In this document: piece after piece, positions 1 to 10,052 of the stretch
Numbering within the stretch: the first letter of the stretch is position 1
Layout: every line of letters starts with the position of its first letter
From: an uncultured Pelagibacteraceae bacterium
GTDB lineage: Bacteria; Pseudomonadota; Alphaproteobacteria; Pelagibacterales; Pelagibacteraceae
Assembly: GCA_902560625.1 (NCBI GenBank)
Contig: CACEMD010000005.1
Span: 1-64,000, forward strand
Length of the DNA stretch: 64,000 bases
Reading direction: 5' to 3'
The notes under the pieces: generated by a model
What the model saw: the letters and a program-made list of their open reading frames with translations, nothing else
Told to the model about the DNA's origin: nothing
The model's database searches: none
Program-made: the position numbers and the translations under genes

Positions 1-299
1 CCTTTACCGCAATACTCTATATTAGTACCTTTTACAGATACTGATAAACTCATATTGCTTTTTTCAATTTCTACGTTGTTCTCTTTTAAAAATTTAACAA
101 AGTTTGGATAAGTCTGAAAATTAAATACAATAAAACCAATATCTATTGGCAAATTAATTTTTTCATGTGAAATATCTAAAGTATACGAATGGCCTCCAAA
201 TTGATCTTCTTTTTCAAAAAGATCAACTTTATATTTTTTTGATAAATAATGAGCTGCACTTAAACCAGATATTCCTGATCCGATAACTGCAATTTTCAT
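1..299 (-). CDS. FAD/NAD(P)-binding oxidoreductase (amine-oxidase-like), partial, runs off window start
   Basis: Reverse-strand translation from ATG at 299: MKIAVIGSGISGLSAAHYLSKKYKVDLFEKEDQFGGHSYTLDIS..., an N-terminal Rossmann GxGxxG dinucleotide-binding motif; open to the window edge. Confidence 0.8.
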   Translation of the reverse strand, partial: MKIAVIGSGISGLSAAHYLSKKYKVDLFEKEDQFGGHSYTLDISHEKINLPIDIGFIVFNFQTYPNFVKFLKENNVEIEKSNMSLSVSVKGTNIEYCGK

Positions 300-304
300 T
301 AATT

Positions 305-3169
305 TTAGGCTGCGTCTTCTTTAAATTCATCCATTGATGGACAAGTACAAAAAAGATTTTTATCTCCGTAAACATTATCAACTCTTGCGACTGGTGGCCA
401 AAATTTATTTGATTTAAGAAAACTTGATGGATACGCCGCTTCTTCTCTAGAATATTTATGTTCCCATTTATCAGATGCTAATTCTAAATCTGTATGAGGT
501 GCGTTCTTTATAGGGTTATCTAATTTATCAAATTTACCCTCCTTGATTTTATTTATCTCTTTTTTTATTTTTATAAGACAATCACAAAATCTGTCTAATT
601 CTCTCAGACTTTCACTCTCTGTTGGCTCTATCATCATTGTACCTGGTACAGGCCATGACATAGTAGGAGCATGAAATCCAAAATCTATTAACCTTTTTGC
701 AATATCCTCCTCTGTAATTCCTGTTTCAGATTTTATTGATCTTATATCGATTATACATTCATGAGCTACGTTTCCATTTTTTCCTTTATATAATATCGGA
801 AAATGATCTTTTAACTTGTTAGCAACATAATTAGCATTTAAAATTGCAATTTGAGTTGCCAATTTTAAACCCTCAGAACCCATCATCTTAATATACATCC
901 AAGATATCGACAAAATACTTGAACTTCCCCATGGTGCTGCAGATATAGCACCTATACCAGTTGCTGGTCCACAATCTTTGATAACAGGATGCGACGGTAA
1001 ATATATTTCTAAATGTTTTTTACATGCAATGGGCCCCATACCTGGTCCTCCTCCACCATGAGGTATACAAAAGGTTTTATGTAAATTTATATGACAAACA
1101 TCTGGTCCAAAATTCCCTGGCTTTGCAATTCCTACAAGAGCATTTAAGTTTGCCCCATCCATATAAACTTGACCACCATGTTTATGAATTAATTCACATA
1201 TATCTGAAATTTTTTCTTCAAATACACCGTGTGTTGAAGGATAAGTAACCATCAATGCACCTAGATTTTCTGAATAGGTTTCAGCTTTTTTCTTTAAATC
1301 GTCATAATCTACATTTCCTTGTTTATCGCAATTTACAACAACGACTTTCATTCCAACCATTTGTGCACTAGCGGGGTTAGTTCCATGAGCAGAGCTTGGT
1401 ATTAAGCAAACATTTCTATTAGATTCACCTCTCTCAATGTGATATTTCCTAATTACCATTAACCCAGCATATTCCCCTTGTGCACCTGCATTGGGTTGCA
1501 AAGATACTCCTGAAAAACCAGTTATCGACCTTAACCAGTTTTTTAAATCTGTAAAAAGAGTTCTAAATCCATCCATTTGTTCAATTGGAACAAAAGGGTG
1601 TGGCTCAGAAAATTCTCTCCATGATATTGGTATCATTTCTGCAACTGCATTAAGTTTCATGGTACAAGAACCAAGTGCAATCATTGATCTATTTAATGCA
1701 ATATCTTTTTCTTCTAATCTTTTCAAATATCTAAGCATTTCTGTTTCGGAGTGATAACTATTGAATACCTGATGATCTAAATAACTTGAAGTTCTTAAAA
1801 GATGTTTAGGTAAATTTGGTAAACTTTCAGTTGGAATTTCTTTTATAGATTCAGCGCAATTAAAGATTTTTAATAATTGGTTAGCACGATAAACATTTTT
1901 CTTTTCATCGAATGATACTGAAAGCATTTCTGAATTAACTTTTCTAATATTTACCTCTTGGGCTAATGCATTATTATATATTTGATCAGTTTTTTCTTTT
2001 GTGATGATTGTAACAGTATCAAAAAAATAATCGGAGTATAAATTATAACCAGATTGTTTTAATTTATCAGCAAAATTTTTGGCTAATTGAGACACTCTTT
2101 CAGAAATTGTTCTTATTCCTTTTGGACCATGATAAATTGCATAAGCGGCAGAAACTATGGCAAGAAGTGCTTGAGCTGTGCAAATATTGCTTGTAGCTTT
2201 ATCTCTTCTAATATGTTGTTCTCTAGTTTGCAGAGCAAGTCTGTATGCTTTGTTTCCATGTCGATCAACAGAAACACCTACAATTCTTCCTGGCATAGAT
2301 CTTTTAAATTCATCTTTTGTCGCAAAAAATGCAGCGTGAGGACCGCCGTAACCTAAAGGAATTCCAAACCTTTGGGAGCTACCAACTGCTATATCTGCTC
2401 CTAATTCAGCTGGTGTTTTTAGTTTAGCTAAAGATAATAGATCACATACAAGTATTGCTTTACCGTTCTTCTTTTTAATCTTACTGATATTTTCACTAGG
2501 ATCCTTTATGTCACCTAATGTTCCAGGATATTGTAGAATTCCACAAATAATATCTTCAGATAAATTTGATAATTCATTATCATTGCCAATAATTACTTTA
2601 AGACCTAGAGGCTCTGCGCGTGTTTTAATCACTTCTATTGTTTGTGGATGACAATCTACTGATATAAACACAATTTTTTTATCCATTTTGTCTAATCTAT
2701 TACATAAACCCATCGCTTCAGCTGCGGCCGTTCCCTCATCTAACAAAGATGCGTTAGCAATATCCATACCTGTAAAGTCAATTATCATTTGTTGAAAATT
2801 TAGTAACATTTCAAGTCTTCCTTGGGCTACTTCTGGTTGGTATGGTGTATAAGAAGTATACCAACCTGGATTTTCCAAAATATTTCTAACAATTACATTG
2901 GGGGTATATGTACCGTAATATCCCATTCCAATAAAATTTGAATAAATTTGATTTTTTTTTGAAATTGCCTTTAATTTTCTTAATCCCTCATACTCTGAAT
3001 TAGGTTCGCCAATACTTAACATATCTTTCAACAAAATTTTATTAGGAACTGTATTTTTAATTAAATCATCTAAAGATTTATATCCTAATTTAGATAGCAT
3101 ATTTTTTTCATCTGCCTTGGACAATCCAATATGTCTTTTAATAAAATCTTTTTCTGAATTATGAAGCAT
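305..3169 (-). CDS. gcvP: Glycine dehydrogenase (decarboxylating), P protein
   Basis: 954 aa; recognisable GcvP sequence including the PLP-lysine region HINLHKTFCIPHGGGGPGMGPI; adjacent to gcvH and gcvT. Confidence 0.97.
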   Translation of the reverse strand: MLHNSEKDFIKRHIGLSKADEKNMLSKLGYKSLDDLIKNTVPNKILLKDMLSIGEPNSEYEGLRKLKAISKKNQIYSNFIGMGYYGTYTPNVIVRNILENPGWYTSYTPYQPEVAQGRLEMLLNFQQMIIDFTGMDIANASLLDEGTAAAEAMGLCNRLDKMDKKIVFISVDCHPQTIEVIKTRAEPLGLKVIIGNDNELSNLSEDIICGILQYPGTLGDIKDPSENISKIKKKNGKAILVCDLLSLAKLKTPAELGADIAVGSSQRFGIPLGYGGPHAAFFATKDEFKRSMPGRIVGVSVDRHGNKAYRLALQTREQHIRRDKATSNICTAQALLAIVSAAYAIYHGPKGIRTISERVSQLAKNFADKLKQSGYNLYSDYFFDTVTIITKEKTDQIYNNALAQEVNIRKVNSEMLSVSFDEKKNVYRANQLLKIFNCAESIKEIPTESLPNLPKHLLRTSSYLDHQVFNSYHSETEMLRYLKRLEEKDIALNRSMIALGSCTMKLNAVAEMIPISWREFSEPHPFVPIEQMDGFRTLFTDLKNWLRSITGFSGVSLQPNAGAQGEYAGLMVIRKYHIERGESNRNVCLIPSSAHGTNPASAQMVGMKVVVVNCDKQGNVDYDDLKKKAETYSENLGALMVTYPSTHGVFEEKISDICELIHKHGGQVYMDGANLNALVGIAKPGNFGPDVCHINLHKTFCIPHGGGGPGMGPIACKKHLEIYLPSHPVIKDCGPATGIGAISAAPWGSSSILSISWMYIKMMGSEGLKLATQIAILNANYVANKLKDHFPILYKGKNGNVAHECIIDIRSIKSETGITEEDIAKRLIDFGFHAPTMSWPVPGTMMIEPTESESLRELDRFCDCLIKIKKEINKIKEGKFDKLDNPIKNAPHTDLELASDKWEHKYSREEAAYPSSFLKSNKFWPPVARVDNVYGDKNLFCTCPSMDEFKEDAA

Positions 3170-3549
3170 TAACTTGGAGTCTCCTTAGCAAATTTTTCAT
3201 ACTCATCTCTACTCATAAGAGTATTCATTTCATTAGCATCTTTTACTTTTAATTTAAAAAACCATCCCTCACCCTCAGGGTCTGAGTTTATTTTAGAAGG
3301 ATCATCTACAATTGATTGATTTGTATCTACAACCTCTCCACTTATTGGAGTGTAGACATCGCTTGCGGCTTTAGTTGACTCTACTACACCTGCAGTACCA
3401 TCTTTAGTTACATTAGATCCTTTTTCAGGTAGCTCAGCAAAAACAATATCTCCCAAAAGTTCTGTTGCGTGCTGTGTAATACCAATTGTAGCAACATTAT
3501 CTTTAACAATTACCCACTCGTGTTCTTTAGAAAATTTAATTTCTGACAT
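3169..3549 (-). CDS. gcvH: Glycine cleavage system H protein
   Basis: [25 protein letters not shown]...[15 protein letters not shown] lipoyl motif; start moved to the internal Met at 3549 from the longer ORF 3169..3609, which runs into gcvT. Confidence 0.95.
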   Translation of the reverse strand: MSEIKFSKEHEWVIVKDNVATIGITQHATELLGDIVFAELPEKGSNVTKDGTAGVVESTKAASDVYTPISGEVVDTNQSIVDDPSKINSDPEGEGWFFKLKVKDANEMNTLMSRDEYEKFAKETPS

Positions 3550-4648
3550 TAATCTCTCCTTTATAATGGTTTTTTTTATAGAATGGTAACTTACAAATAT
3601 TTGCCACAACTTTTTTTCCTCTAATTTCTAAAAATATTTTTGTATTCTCTTTTGAATATGTATTATCTACGTATCCCATTGCAATGGGGCTTTTTACACT
3701 TGGGCCGAAAGATCCACTTGTTATTTTGCCAATTTGGTTATCGTTTTCATCGAAAATTTTCGTTGATTCTCTCGCTATAATTTTTCCTTCTGGTTTGATT
3801 CCTACTCTTAGTTTCTTTACCCCATCAATAATTTGACTTTGAATTTTTTTAGAACCTGGAAAGTTTTCTTTAATTCTATTTTTTGAGATTGCCCATTTCA
3901 GATTAGCTTCTAAAGGACTAGTATTTTCATCTATATCATTTCCGTACAAACACAAACCTGCTTCTAATCTTAATGTATCTCTTGCCCCTAAACCAATTAA
4001 ATTTGAACCATTCTTAATAAGTAATTCTGTAAATTTTAACGCATCTTTGTTATTAATTGATATTTCAAAACCATCTTCTCCTGTGTATCCAGATCTAGTT
4101 ACATAAATAAAATCAGATTGATATTTAAATTCATTTCCACTCATAAATTTTAAATTACTAACACCAGGTACTATTTGCTCAAGCACATCTTTCGAATCAG
4201 GTCCTTGAATTGCAATTAATGACAAATCTTCTCTTAATATCATTGAAAAAGTATTGTCTAATTTTGATTTGATAATTTTAAAATCTTTTTCCTTACATGC
4301 TGCATTTAAAATTATCATATAACCATCTTTGATTTTTGTTATTATTAAATCGTCGTATATCCCACCATTTTCATTCATTAAGAAAGAATATTTGCTATGA
4401 TTTGTCGGTAGATTTTCTAAGTCTGTAGGAAAAATATTTTGCAATTTATTAGTTAAAGTTTTATCTCCTTTAATAAAAAGTTGACCCATATGAGATACGT
4501 CGAAAATACCTGATTTTTGTCTGGTTATATTATGCTCAGAAATAATTCCATTTTTATATTGAATTGGCATTTCGTAACCTGCAAACTGAACAAACTTTGC
4601 GTTAAATTTTTTATGTAAATCGTATAATGCTGTTTTTTTTAATTCCAT
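3536..4648 (-). CDS. gcvT: Aminomethyltransferase, glycine cleavage T protein
   Basis: 370 aa GcvT-family sequence ([40 protein letters not shown]). Confidence 0.96.
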   Translation of the reverse strand: MELKKTALYDLHKKFNAKFVQFAGYEMPIQYKNGIISEHNITRQKSGIFDVSHMGQLFIKGDKTLTNKLQNIFPTDLENLPTNHSKYSFLMNENGGIYDDLIITKIKDGYMIILNAACKEKDFKIIKSKLDNTFSMILREDLSLIAIQGPDSKDVLEQIVPGVSNLKFMSGNEFKYQSDFIYVTRSGYTGEDGFEISINNKDALKFTELLIKNGSNLIGLGARDTLRLEAGLCLYGNDIDENTSPLEANLKWAISKNRIKENFPGSKKIQSQIIDGVKKLRVGIKPEGKIIARESTKIFDENDNQIGKITSGSFGPSVKSPIAMGYVDNTYSKENTKIFLEIRGKKVVANICKLPFYKKNHYKGEINVRN

Positions 4649-4659
4649 ATATTAACTCA

Positions 4660-4802
4660 CTACCCCCTCTGTCTATGAGCCTGAGAGATTTACTCCTTCG
4701 GCGAGAAAGTTCTTTCCAGAGTTAATATATACGGTCCTTTTGCCTGAGAGTTTCCGGGGTGGTTGCTCCTTCGGCGCTACATTTAGTAGTCTCTCCCGTT
4801 TC
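4660..4802 (-). ncRNA. Tandem glycine riboswitch (two aptamers) in the gcvT 5' leader
   Basis: Reverse strand reads GGGAGAGACTACTAAATGTAGCGCCGAAGGAGCAACC...GGAAACTCTCAGGCAAAAGGACCG then AACTCTGGAAAGAA...TCGCCGAAGGAGTAAATCTCTCAGGCTCATAGACAGAGGGG; two copies of the glycine aptamer core (GCCGAAGGAG...CTCTCAGGC), immediately upstream of gcvT. Confidence 0.95.
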
Positions 4803-4821
4803 AATACCTTATCACAAATAA

Positions 4822-5697
4822 TTATTTAGAATAGAATTTTTTTAGGTCAATAGAGCTTAAAAATTGTAATAAAACAGCAATAATCACTACTGACCCTCCA
4901 ATTAATACAATAAAAGGAGGATTTTCGTTTATAAAAAACCAGGCCCATAAAGGACCTAAAACAGCCTCTGTCAACATTATGATTCCAACAAAAGCTGCTG
5001 GTGTACTTCTTGCTCCAATAGTTATTAAAATAAATCCAAAGCCAAGTTGAATAAATCCAGCAAGAAATCCTAAAAATATATCATATGAGGAAATATCTAT
5101 TTTTGAGGACATAAAAAAACCTACAATCATTGCAATTGATCCAGCTATTAATTGCAAAGGCACCATATCTACTTCGGGATATTTTCTAACTATTAAGATT
5201 AAAAATGCAAAAGAAATTGGCATTATAAATGCAATTAAATTACCTGACAATTGCCCTGGAGATAAAGAGCTTCCAACCATTAAAATTATTCCTATAAATG
5301 CAATTATAATTGAAAGTAATGTTATTTTAGAAATTTTCTCTTTTAAAAAAACATAGCCAAATATAGCAAGAAAGATGGTTTGGGTTTGAATTATAAAGTT
5401 GGTATTTGCAACAGTAGTATTATACATGGCAAAAACATAACTACAAAAACCAGCCGCTAAAACAATTCCACCTAATATTCCAGGAAATCCAGATTTGTAA
5501 AATGCTCTAAATATTTTTTTTTTATAAGAAAAAAGTAAAAATAACGTAACTACAATAATAAAAAAAAATTGTCGCCAGAATAATATTTGCCACAATGTAG
5601 CTCCCTCAAATGATTTAACTAATATCCCTCCAAAACTTAAGGTACATGCTCCTAAAAATACTAAAATTGGACCAGGAACTTTTGATATTATATTCAT
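4822..5697 (-). CDS. EamA/DMT-family transporter
   Basis: 291 aa, multiple hydrophobic helices, DMT-like duplicated EamA pattern. Confidence 0.85.
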   Translation of the reverse strand: MNIISKVPGPILVFLGACTLSFGGILVKSFEGATLWQILFWRQFFFIIVVTLFLLFSYKKKIFRAFYKSGFPGILGGIVLAAGFCSYVFAMYNTTVANTNFIIQTQTIFLAIFGYVFLKEKISKITLLSIIIAFIGIILMVGSSLSPGQLSGNLIAFIMPISFAFLILIVRKYPEVDMVPLQLIAGSIAMIVGFFMSSKIDISSYDIFLGFLAGFIQLGFGFILITIGARSTPAAFVGIIMLTEAVLGPLWAWFFINENPPFIVLIGGSVVIIAVLLQFLSSIDLKKFYSK

Positions 5698-6659
5698 AAA
5701 ATTTGCGAAATTATATTTTTTGTTTCTAGTAAATATAATTGAAATAATCTTTCAGCTTCTTTAAGACTAACTTCTTTGAACTTTATTAATGATCCAGGTG
5801 TCAATTGTGCAACCTTATCAAAATCGGCACTTATTACATTTGCAATTTTAGGATATCCGCCAATTGTTCCATGGTCTGCTAACATTATAATTGGATTCCC
5901 ATCACTTGGTACTTGTACTACTCCTTTTATTAATCCCTCAGATTTGATGTTTGAACTTACAATATTTTCTAAATTATTACCTTCTAATCTCATACCCATT
6001 CTATCTGTTAATTTTGTAACCTTAAATCCTCTATTAAAAAAAATATCTTTTGACTTTTTTGAAAAGTAATCAAAATTTGTTGCTTTAATAACTCTAATAT
6101 TCTCAATTTTAGAATTAATAAAATTTAACTTTGTTAAAGATACATTTTTGTTTGTGTGATCAATATATATCTGTTGATCATTATTTAATTTTTCACCATT
6201 ATTAGATCCTATTTTGGCTTTCGTATTAGTTGATATACTCCCCCATGATTCATTAAGAATGAAAGTTTCGCTTATAGACAAATATCCATAGACAGTTTTA
6301 TTAGTAGACTGAATGTCAATTTGATCATGATTCTGAACTAAAAATACTTTGTAAGGTTCTCCCTCAATTATTTTATTATTATTCTTTATTATCTGGAATT
6401 TTACGTTACCGGTAATTACTGCAAATATTTTATCCCCATAATATTTTAGTAATGGACCTTGATATGCAAACTCTATGACTGCTGAATTTAAATTTTTTTT
6501 TAATAGCGCATTTGATAGAATATAATTTCTAATATCCATGGCCCCACTGGTTGGGATTCCAATATGACTTAGATTTTTTCTCCCACCATCTTGAAAAGTT
6601 GTATTGATTCCTCCTCTTTCAATTTTAAAAAAGTTATTTTTTGATATTGTCATATTCAT
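5694..6659 (-). CDS. pxpC: Biotin-dependent carboxyltransferase family / 5-oxoprolinase subunit C (KipA-like)
   Basis: GGINTTFQDGGRKNLSHIGIPTSGAMD N-terminus, PSDGNPIIMLADHGTIGGYPKIANVISAD; neighbours pxpB and pxpA. Confidence 0.88.
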   Translation of the reverse strand: MNMTISKNNFFKIERGGINTTFQDGGRKNLSHIGIPTSGAMDIRNYILSNALLKKNLNSAVIEFAYQGPLLKYYGDKIFAVITGNVKFQIIKNNNKIIEGEPYKVFLVQNHDQIDIQSTNKTVYGYLSISETFILNESWGSISTNTKAKIGSNNGEKLNNDQQIYIDHTNKNVSLTKLNFINSKIENIRVIKATNFDYFSKKSKDIFFNRGFKVTKLTDRMGMRLEGNNLENIVSSNIKSEGLIKGVVQVPSDGNPIIMLADHGTIGGYPKIANVISADFDKVAQLTPGSLIKFKEVSLKEAERLFQLYLLETKNIISQIL

Positions 6660-7309
6660 CTTGGTTTATTCTGTTAAATTTCACCTTATCTCCTGGATTT
6701 ATTAACATTGGTCGAGTTTGATTGTCTTTATCAAAAACATCTAAGGGAGTATTTCCAATAATATTCCAGCCGCCTGGACTCTCATAAGTATAAATATTAC
6801 AAAACTGTTCAGTCAATCCTATAGAACCTTTTGGAACTTTAACTCTTGGAGTTACTAATCTTTTTATTCTTAGTTTTTTATTTAAATCTCCCAGGAATGG
6901 CATTCCAGCAATAAAACCAGTCATATAACAAAAGTATTCTTTATTAAAAAAAATCTCTAATAATTTTTCGAATTTAATATTTAAAGTTTCTTCAAGTCTT
7001 TTTGCGTCAAGATTAAAATTATTTTCACAACATACAGGTATCTCTACAATCTTAGAGTCTTTTTCTTTTTTTTTCTTTAATTTCTAATTTTTCAATAAGT
7101 TTCTTAACTTTAGAATAATTAGTTAAACTTAGGTCGTAAGATACTATTAATTTATTATACGAAGGAGCAAGATTAGTTATTCCCTTTAAATTTCTGTCTC
7201 TAATATTTTCAAAATATTTAATAACATTAGAATTGATTTCCTTACTAACCTCTTCTCCAAAGTCGCAATAAACTGCCGCATCTCCAAGATTTGATATATT
7301 TTTTATCAT
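6634..7309 (-). pseudogene. pxpB: 5-oxoprolinase subunit B (KipI-like), reading frame split at a poly-A run
   Basis: N-terminal ORF 7052..7309 (MIKNISNLGDAAVYCDFGEE...) and C-terminal ORF 6634..6924 (MTGFIAGMPFLGDL...PGGWNIIGNTPLDVF) are two parts of one protein; removing one A from the A9 run (plus-strand T9 at 7066..7074) joins them through ...EKDSKIVEIPVCCENNFNLDAKRLEETLNIKFEKLLEIFFNKEYFCYMTGFIAGMPFLG. Confidence 0.85.
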
Positions 7310-7338
7310 CCCAATGTTATAGTTAATTTTTTAAATTT

Positions 7339-8112
7339 ATGGAAATTAATATCAATTGTGATTTAGGAGAAAAATCAAAGCTCCACAATAATAAAAATGA
7401 TCCATACCTTTTGGAAATTGTAAATTCAGCGAATGTTGCATGTGGATATCACGCTGGAGATGAAGAAACAATGGAACAAGTAATTCGAATATCTAAAGAA
7501 AATAATGTAAGTATTGGTGCTCATCCATCATTTAACGATCCAGAAAATTTTGGAAGGCAAAGATTAAATTTATCCACATCAGAAGTAAGAAGACTAATAA
7601 TTGATCAATATGAAATACTACAAAAAATTGCATTAAATCAATCTGAGAATGTAACTCACATTAAACCTCACGGTGCGTTAAATAATATGGCCTGTGAGGA
7701 TTTAGATCTAGCAATGACTATAGCTAAAGCAATTAATGAAATTGATAAATCAATGATCTATTTAGTGCCAACAGGATCCAAAATGGAAATTGCTGCAAAG
7801 AAGCTTAATATGAAAATAGCATGTGAAATTTTTGCTGACAGAAACTATGAGGATGATGGTAACCTGGTATCAAGATCAAAACCTAATGCATTGATAACAA
7901 ACCCTGAAAAAGCAAAAAAACATGTTTTAAACATGGTCCAAAACCAAGCGTTAAATTGTCTCTCAGGTAAGCAAATACCTTGCGAAATTGACTCTGTATG
8001 CATACATGGAGATAATAAATTATCTTTAGATGCAGCTAAGATTATAAAAGAAAACTTAATAAAAAATGGACTTATACTTAAACCATTGAATAAAATGAAA
8101 AAATTTAATTAA
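7339..8112 (+). CDS. pxpA: 5-oxoprolinase subunit A (LamB/YcsF family)
   Basis: MEININCDLGEKSKLHNN...SANVACGYHAGDEETM...HIKPHGALNNMA typical LamB/YcsF motifs. Confidence 0.93.
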   Translation: MEININCDLGEKSKLHNNKNDPYLLEIVNSANVACGYHAGDEETMEQVIRISKENNVSIGAHPSFNDPENFGRQRLNLSTSEVRRLIIDQYEILQKIALNQSENVTHIKPHGALNNMACEDLDLAMTIAKAINEIDKSMIYLVPTGSKMEIAAKKLNMKIACEIFADRNYEDDGNLVSRSKPNALITNPEKAKKHVLNMVQNQALNCLSGKQIPCEIDSVCIHGDNKLSLDAAKIIKENLIKNGLILKPLNKMKKFN

Positions 8113-8613
8113 ATGAAAAAATTAATACCTTTGTTAATACTATTATTTTTTATAAATAATAATTCTTTTGCCGCTGGATCTGGGGGTGATGATGGATCTG
8201 GAAAACTTATTGGAAAATTAAATGAATATCAAAGAGCCATCAAATTAGTAAAATCTGCAAAAAAATTAGAAAAAAAAGGTAAATTAGAAAAAGCAAAAAA
8301 AAAATACCAAAAAGCAAACGACTATTTGCATGAAGCAAATAAAAAAGATCCCTTAAAACCAGATATCTTAAATTATTTAGGTTTTACAACAAGAAAATTG
8401 GGAGATAATGAAAACGCAGAAATATATTATCTTTTAGGTTTAAAACAAAACCCAAATCATAATGGAATTAACGAATATTTAGGCGAGTTATATTTAGCAA
8501 CAGATAGACCAGAAAAGGCAAAAGAAAGACTACTGGTACTAAAAAATTGTAACTGTGAGGAATATAATGAGCTCAAAGCTTTAATTGAGGGTACAAAAAA
8601 ATCTAAATATTAA
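8113..8613 (+). CDS. TPR-repeat protein with signal peptide
   Basis: Signal-like N-terminus MKKLIPLLILLFFINNNSFAAG and TPR-like repeats (NYLGFTTRKLGDNENAEIYYLLGLKQNPNHNGINEYLGELYLATDRPEKAKERL). Confidence 0.75.
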   Translation: MKKLIPLLILLFFINNNSFAAGSGGDDGSGKLIGKLNEYQRAIKLVKSAKKLEKKGKLEKAKKKYQKANDYLHEANKKDPLKPDILNYLGFTTRKLGDNENAEIYYLLGLKQNPNHNGINEYLGELYLATDRPEKAKERLLVLKNCNCEEYNELKALIEGTKKSKY

Positions 8614-8667
8614 ATTTTTTTTGTTTAATTTGAAATCATTTAAATTTTTTAATATAATTTTACTACT

Positions 8668-9282
8668 TTGATTGAAGAAGCTTTAATTTTATCCCAGATA
8701 ATTTTTATAGACATTATCCTAGCTGCCGATAATGCAATTATTATTGGTTTAATCGCGGCTAACTTTGTGCCAAAAAATCGAAAACAAATTATATTTTGGG
8801 GTGTAGTAGGAGCCTTAATTTTTAAAGTAATTTTTGCTATTTTTGCAACTTATCTATTCAAGTTTTATTGGATTAAAGTTTTAGGAGGTTTGTTGTTAAT
8901 TTGGATAGTAAATGATCTAAGAAAAGATTTATTTGAAATAAAAAAAATAAAATCAACTACTAAAGTATCAAAAGAACCATCGTTTGTGAAAAGTATTTAT
9001 AAGGTCTTATTTGCTGACATCACTATTAGTTTTGACAATGTTATTGGAGTTGTAGGGGCTTCAAAAGGAAATTTTGGATTCATGATGTTTGGATTGATTT
9101 TATCTGTAGTATTAACAGGTGCCCTTGCAACCTATCTGGCTAACTATATACAAAAGCATTTATGGATTGCATATATTGGGTTAGGTTTCATTTTACTTGT
9201 AGCCCTTCAGCTTATAATTGGTGGACTAGCTGATTTTGGAATGATTAATATAAACGAAAATTTTTTAAAATACTTTCAATAG
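8668..9282 (+). CDS. TerC/YjbE-family integral membrane protein
   Basis: IIFIDIILAADNAIIIGLIAANF and ADITISFDNVIGVVGA, the TerC-family acidic TM motifs; TTG start. Confidence 0.85.
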   Translation: MIEEALILSQIIFIDIILAADNAIIIGLIAANFVPKNRKQIIFWGVVGALIFKVIFAIFATYLFKFYWIKVLGGLLLIWIVNDLRKDLFEIKKIKSTTKVSKEPSFVKSIYKVLFADITISFDNVIGVVGASKGNFGFMMFGLILSVVLTGALATYLANYIQKHLWIAYIGLGFILLVALQLIIGGLADFGMININENFLKYFQ

Positions 9283-10052
9283 GAAAACTTTTTTGATGGG
9301 TATTTTTTAAATCTAACTTCTCGCTTAAATTTGTGGACTGCTGAATTAATTGTTTTTCTGATATTTGCATATTTTTTTACAAACTTTGCTTTTGAATTAG
9401 TTAAACCTAAAATATCATCTGTTACTAAAACTTGACCATCACAGTTTACAGAAGCACCAATTCCTATGGTAGGAATTTTAATCAAATTAGAGATTTTTTT
9501 TGAAACGTCGCTATAAATGCACTCTAAGACTATGCCAAATGCTCCTGCCTCTTCTAAAACTTGAGCATCACGTATTAATTTTCTCTTGTCTTTTTCAGTT
9601 TTGCCTTTTGATTTAAACTTTCCTTTAACAGTTTGGGGGGTAATTCCTATGTGTCCAAGAACAGGTATTTTATTTTTTACTAAGTGAGAAACTATATTGC
9701 TCACTCTGACTCCTCCTTCGATTTTAACTGCATCACATCTGGTTTCTTTCAACGCTTTCTTTGAGTTCTTAAGCGCCTCAGATTTATTTCTGTAAGTATT
9801 GTATGGAAGATCAATAGCTAAAAGACTTTTTTTTGTACCCATCCTTACACTTTTAGTGTGTTCTATCATCATTTTAAGATCAACTTTTCTTGTTGTGTTA
9901 TAATTATAAACAACAGATCCTACGGAATCACCAACTAGTATTATGTCAGTATGATTGTCAATTATTTCGGCAATATTTTTTGAATATGCTGTTAAGCAAA
10001 CAATTTTATTTTTATTTTTTTTATCAATAATTTTTTTAATCTTACTGTTCAT
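9276..10052 (-). CDS. panB: 3-methyl-2-oxobutanoate hydroxymethyltransferase
   Basis: ILVGDSVGSVVYNYNTT, KIEGG, PVLGHIGITPQTV, IPTIGIGASVNCDGQVLVTDDILGL. Confidence 0.95.
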   Translation of the reverse strand: MNSKIKKIIDKKNKNKIVCLTAYSKNIAEIIDNHTDIILVGDSVGSVVYNYNTTRKVDLKMMIEHTKSVRMGTKKSLLAIDLPYNTYRNKSEALKNSKKALKETRCDAVKIEGGVRVSNIVSHLVKNKIPVLGHIGITPQTVKGKFKSKGKTEKDKRKLIRDAQVLEEAGAFGIVLECIYSDVSKKISNLIKIPTIGIGASVNCDGQVLVTDDILGLTNSKAKFVKKYANIRKTINSAVHKFKREVRFKKYPSKKFSY

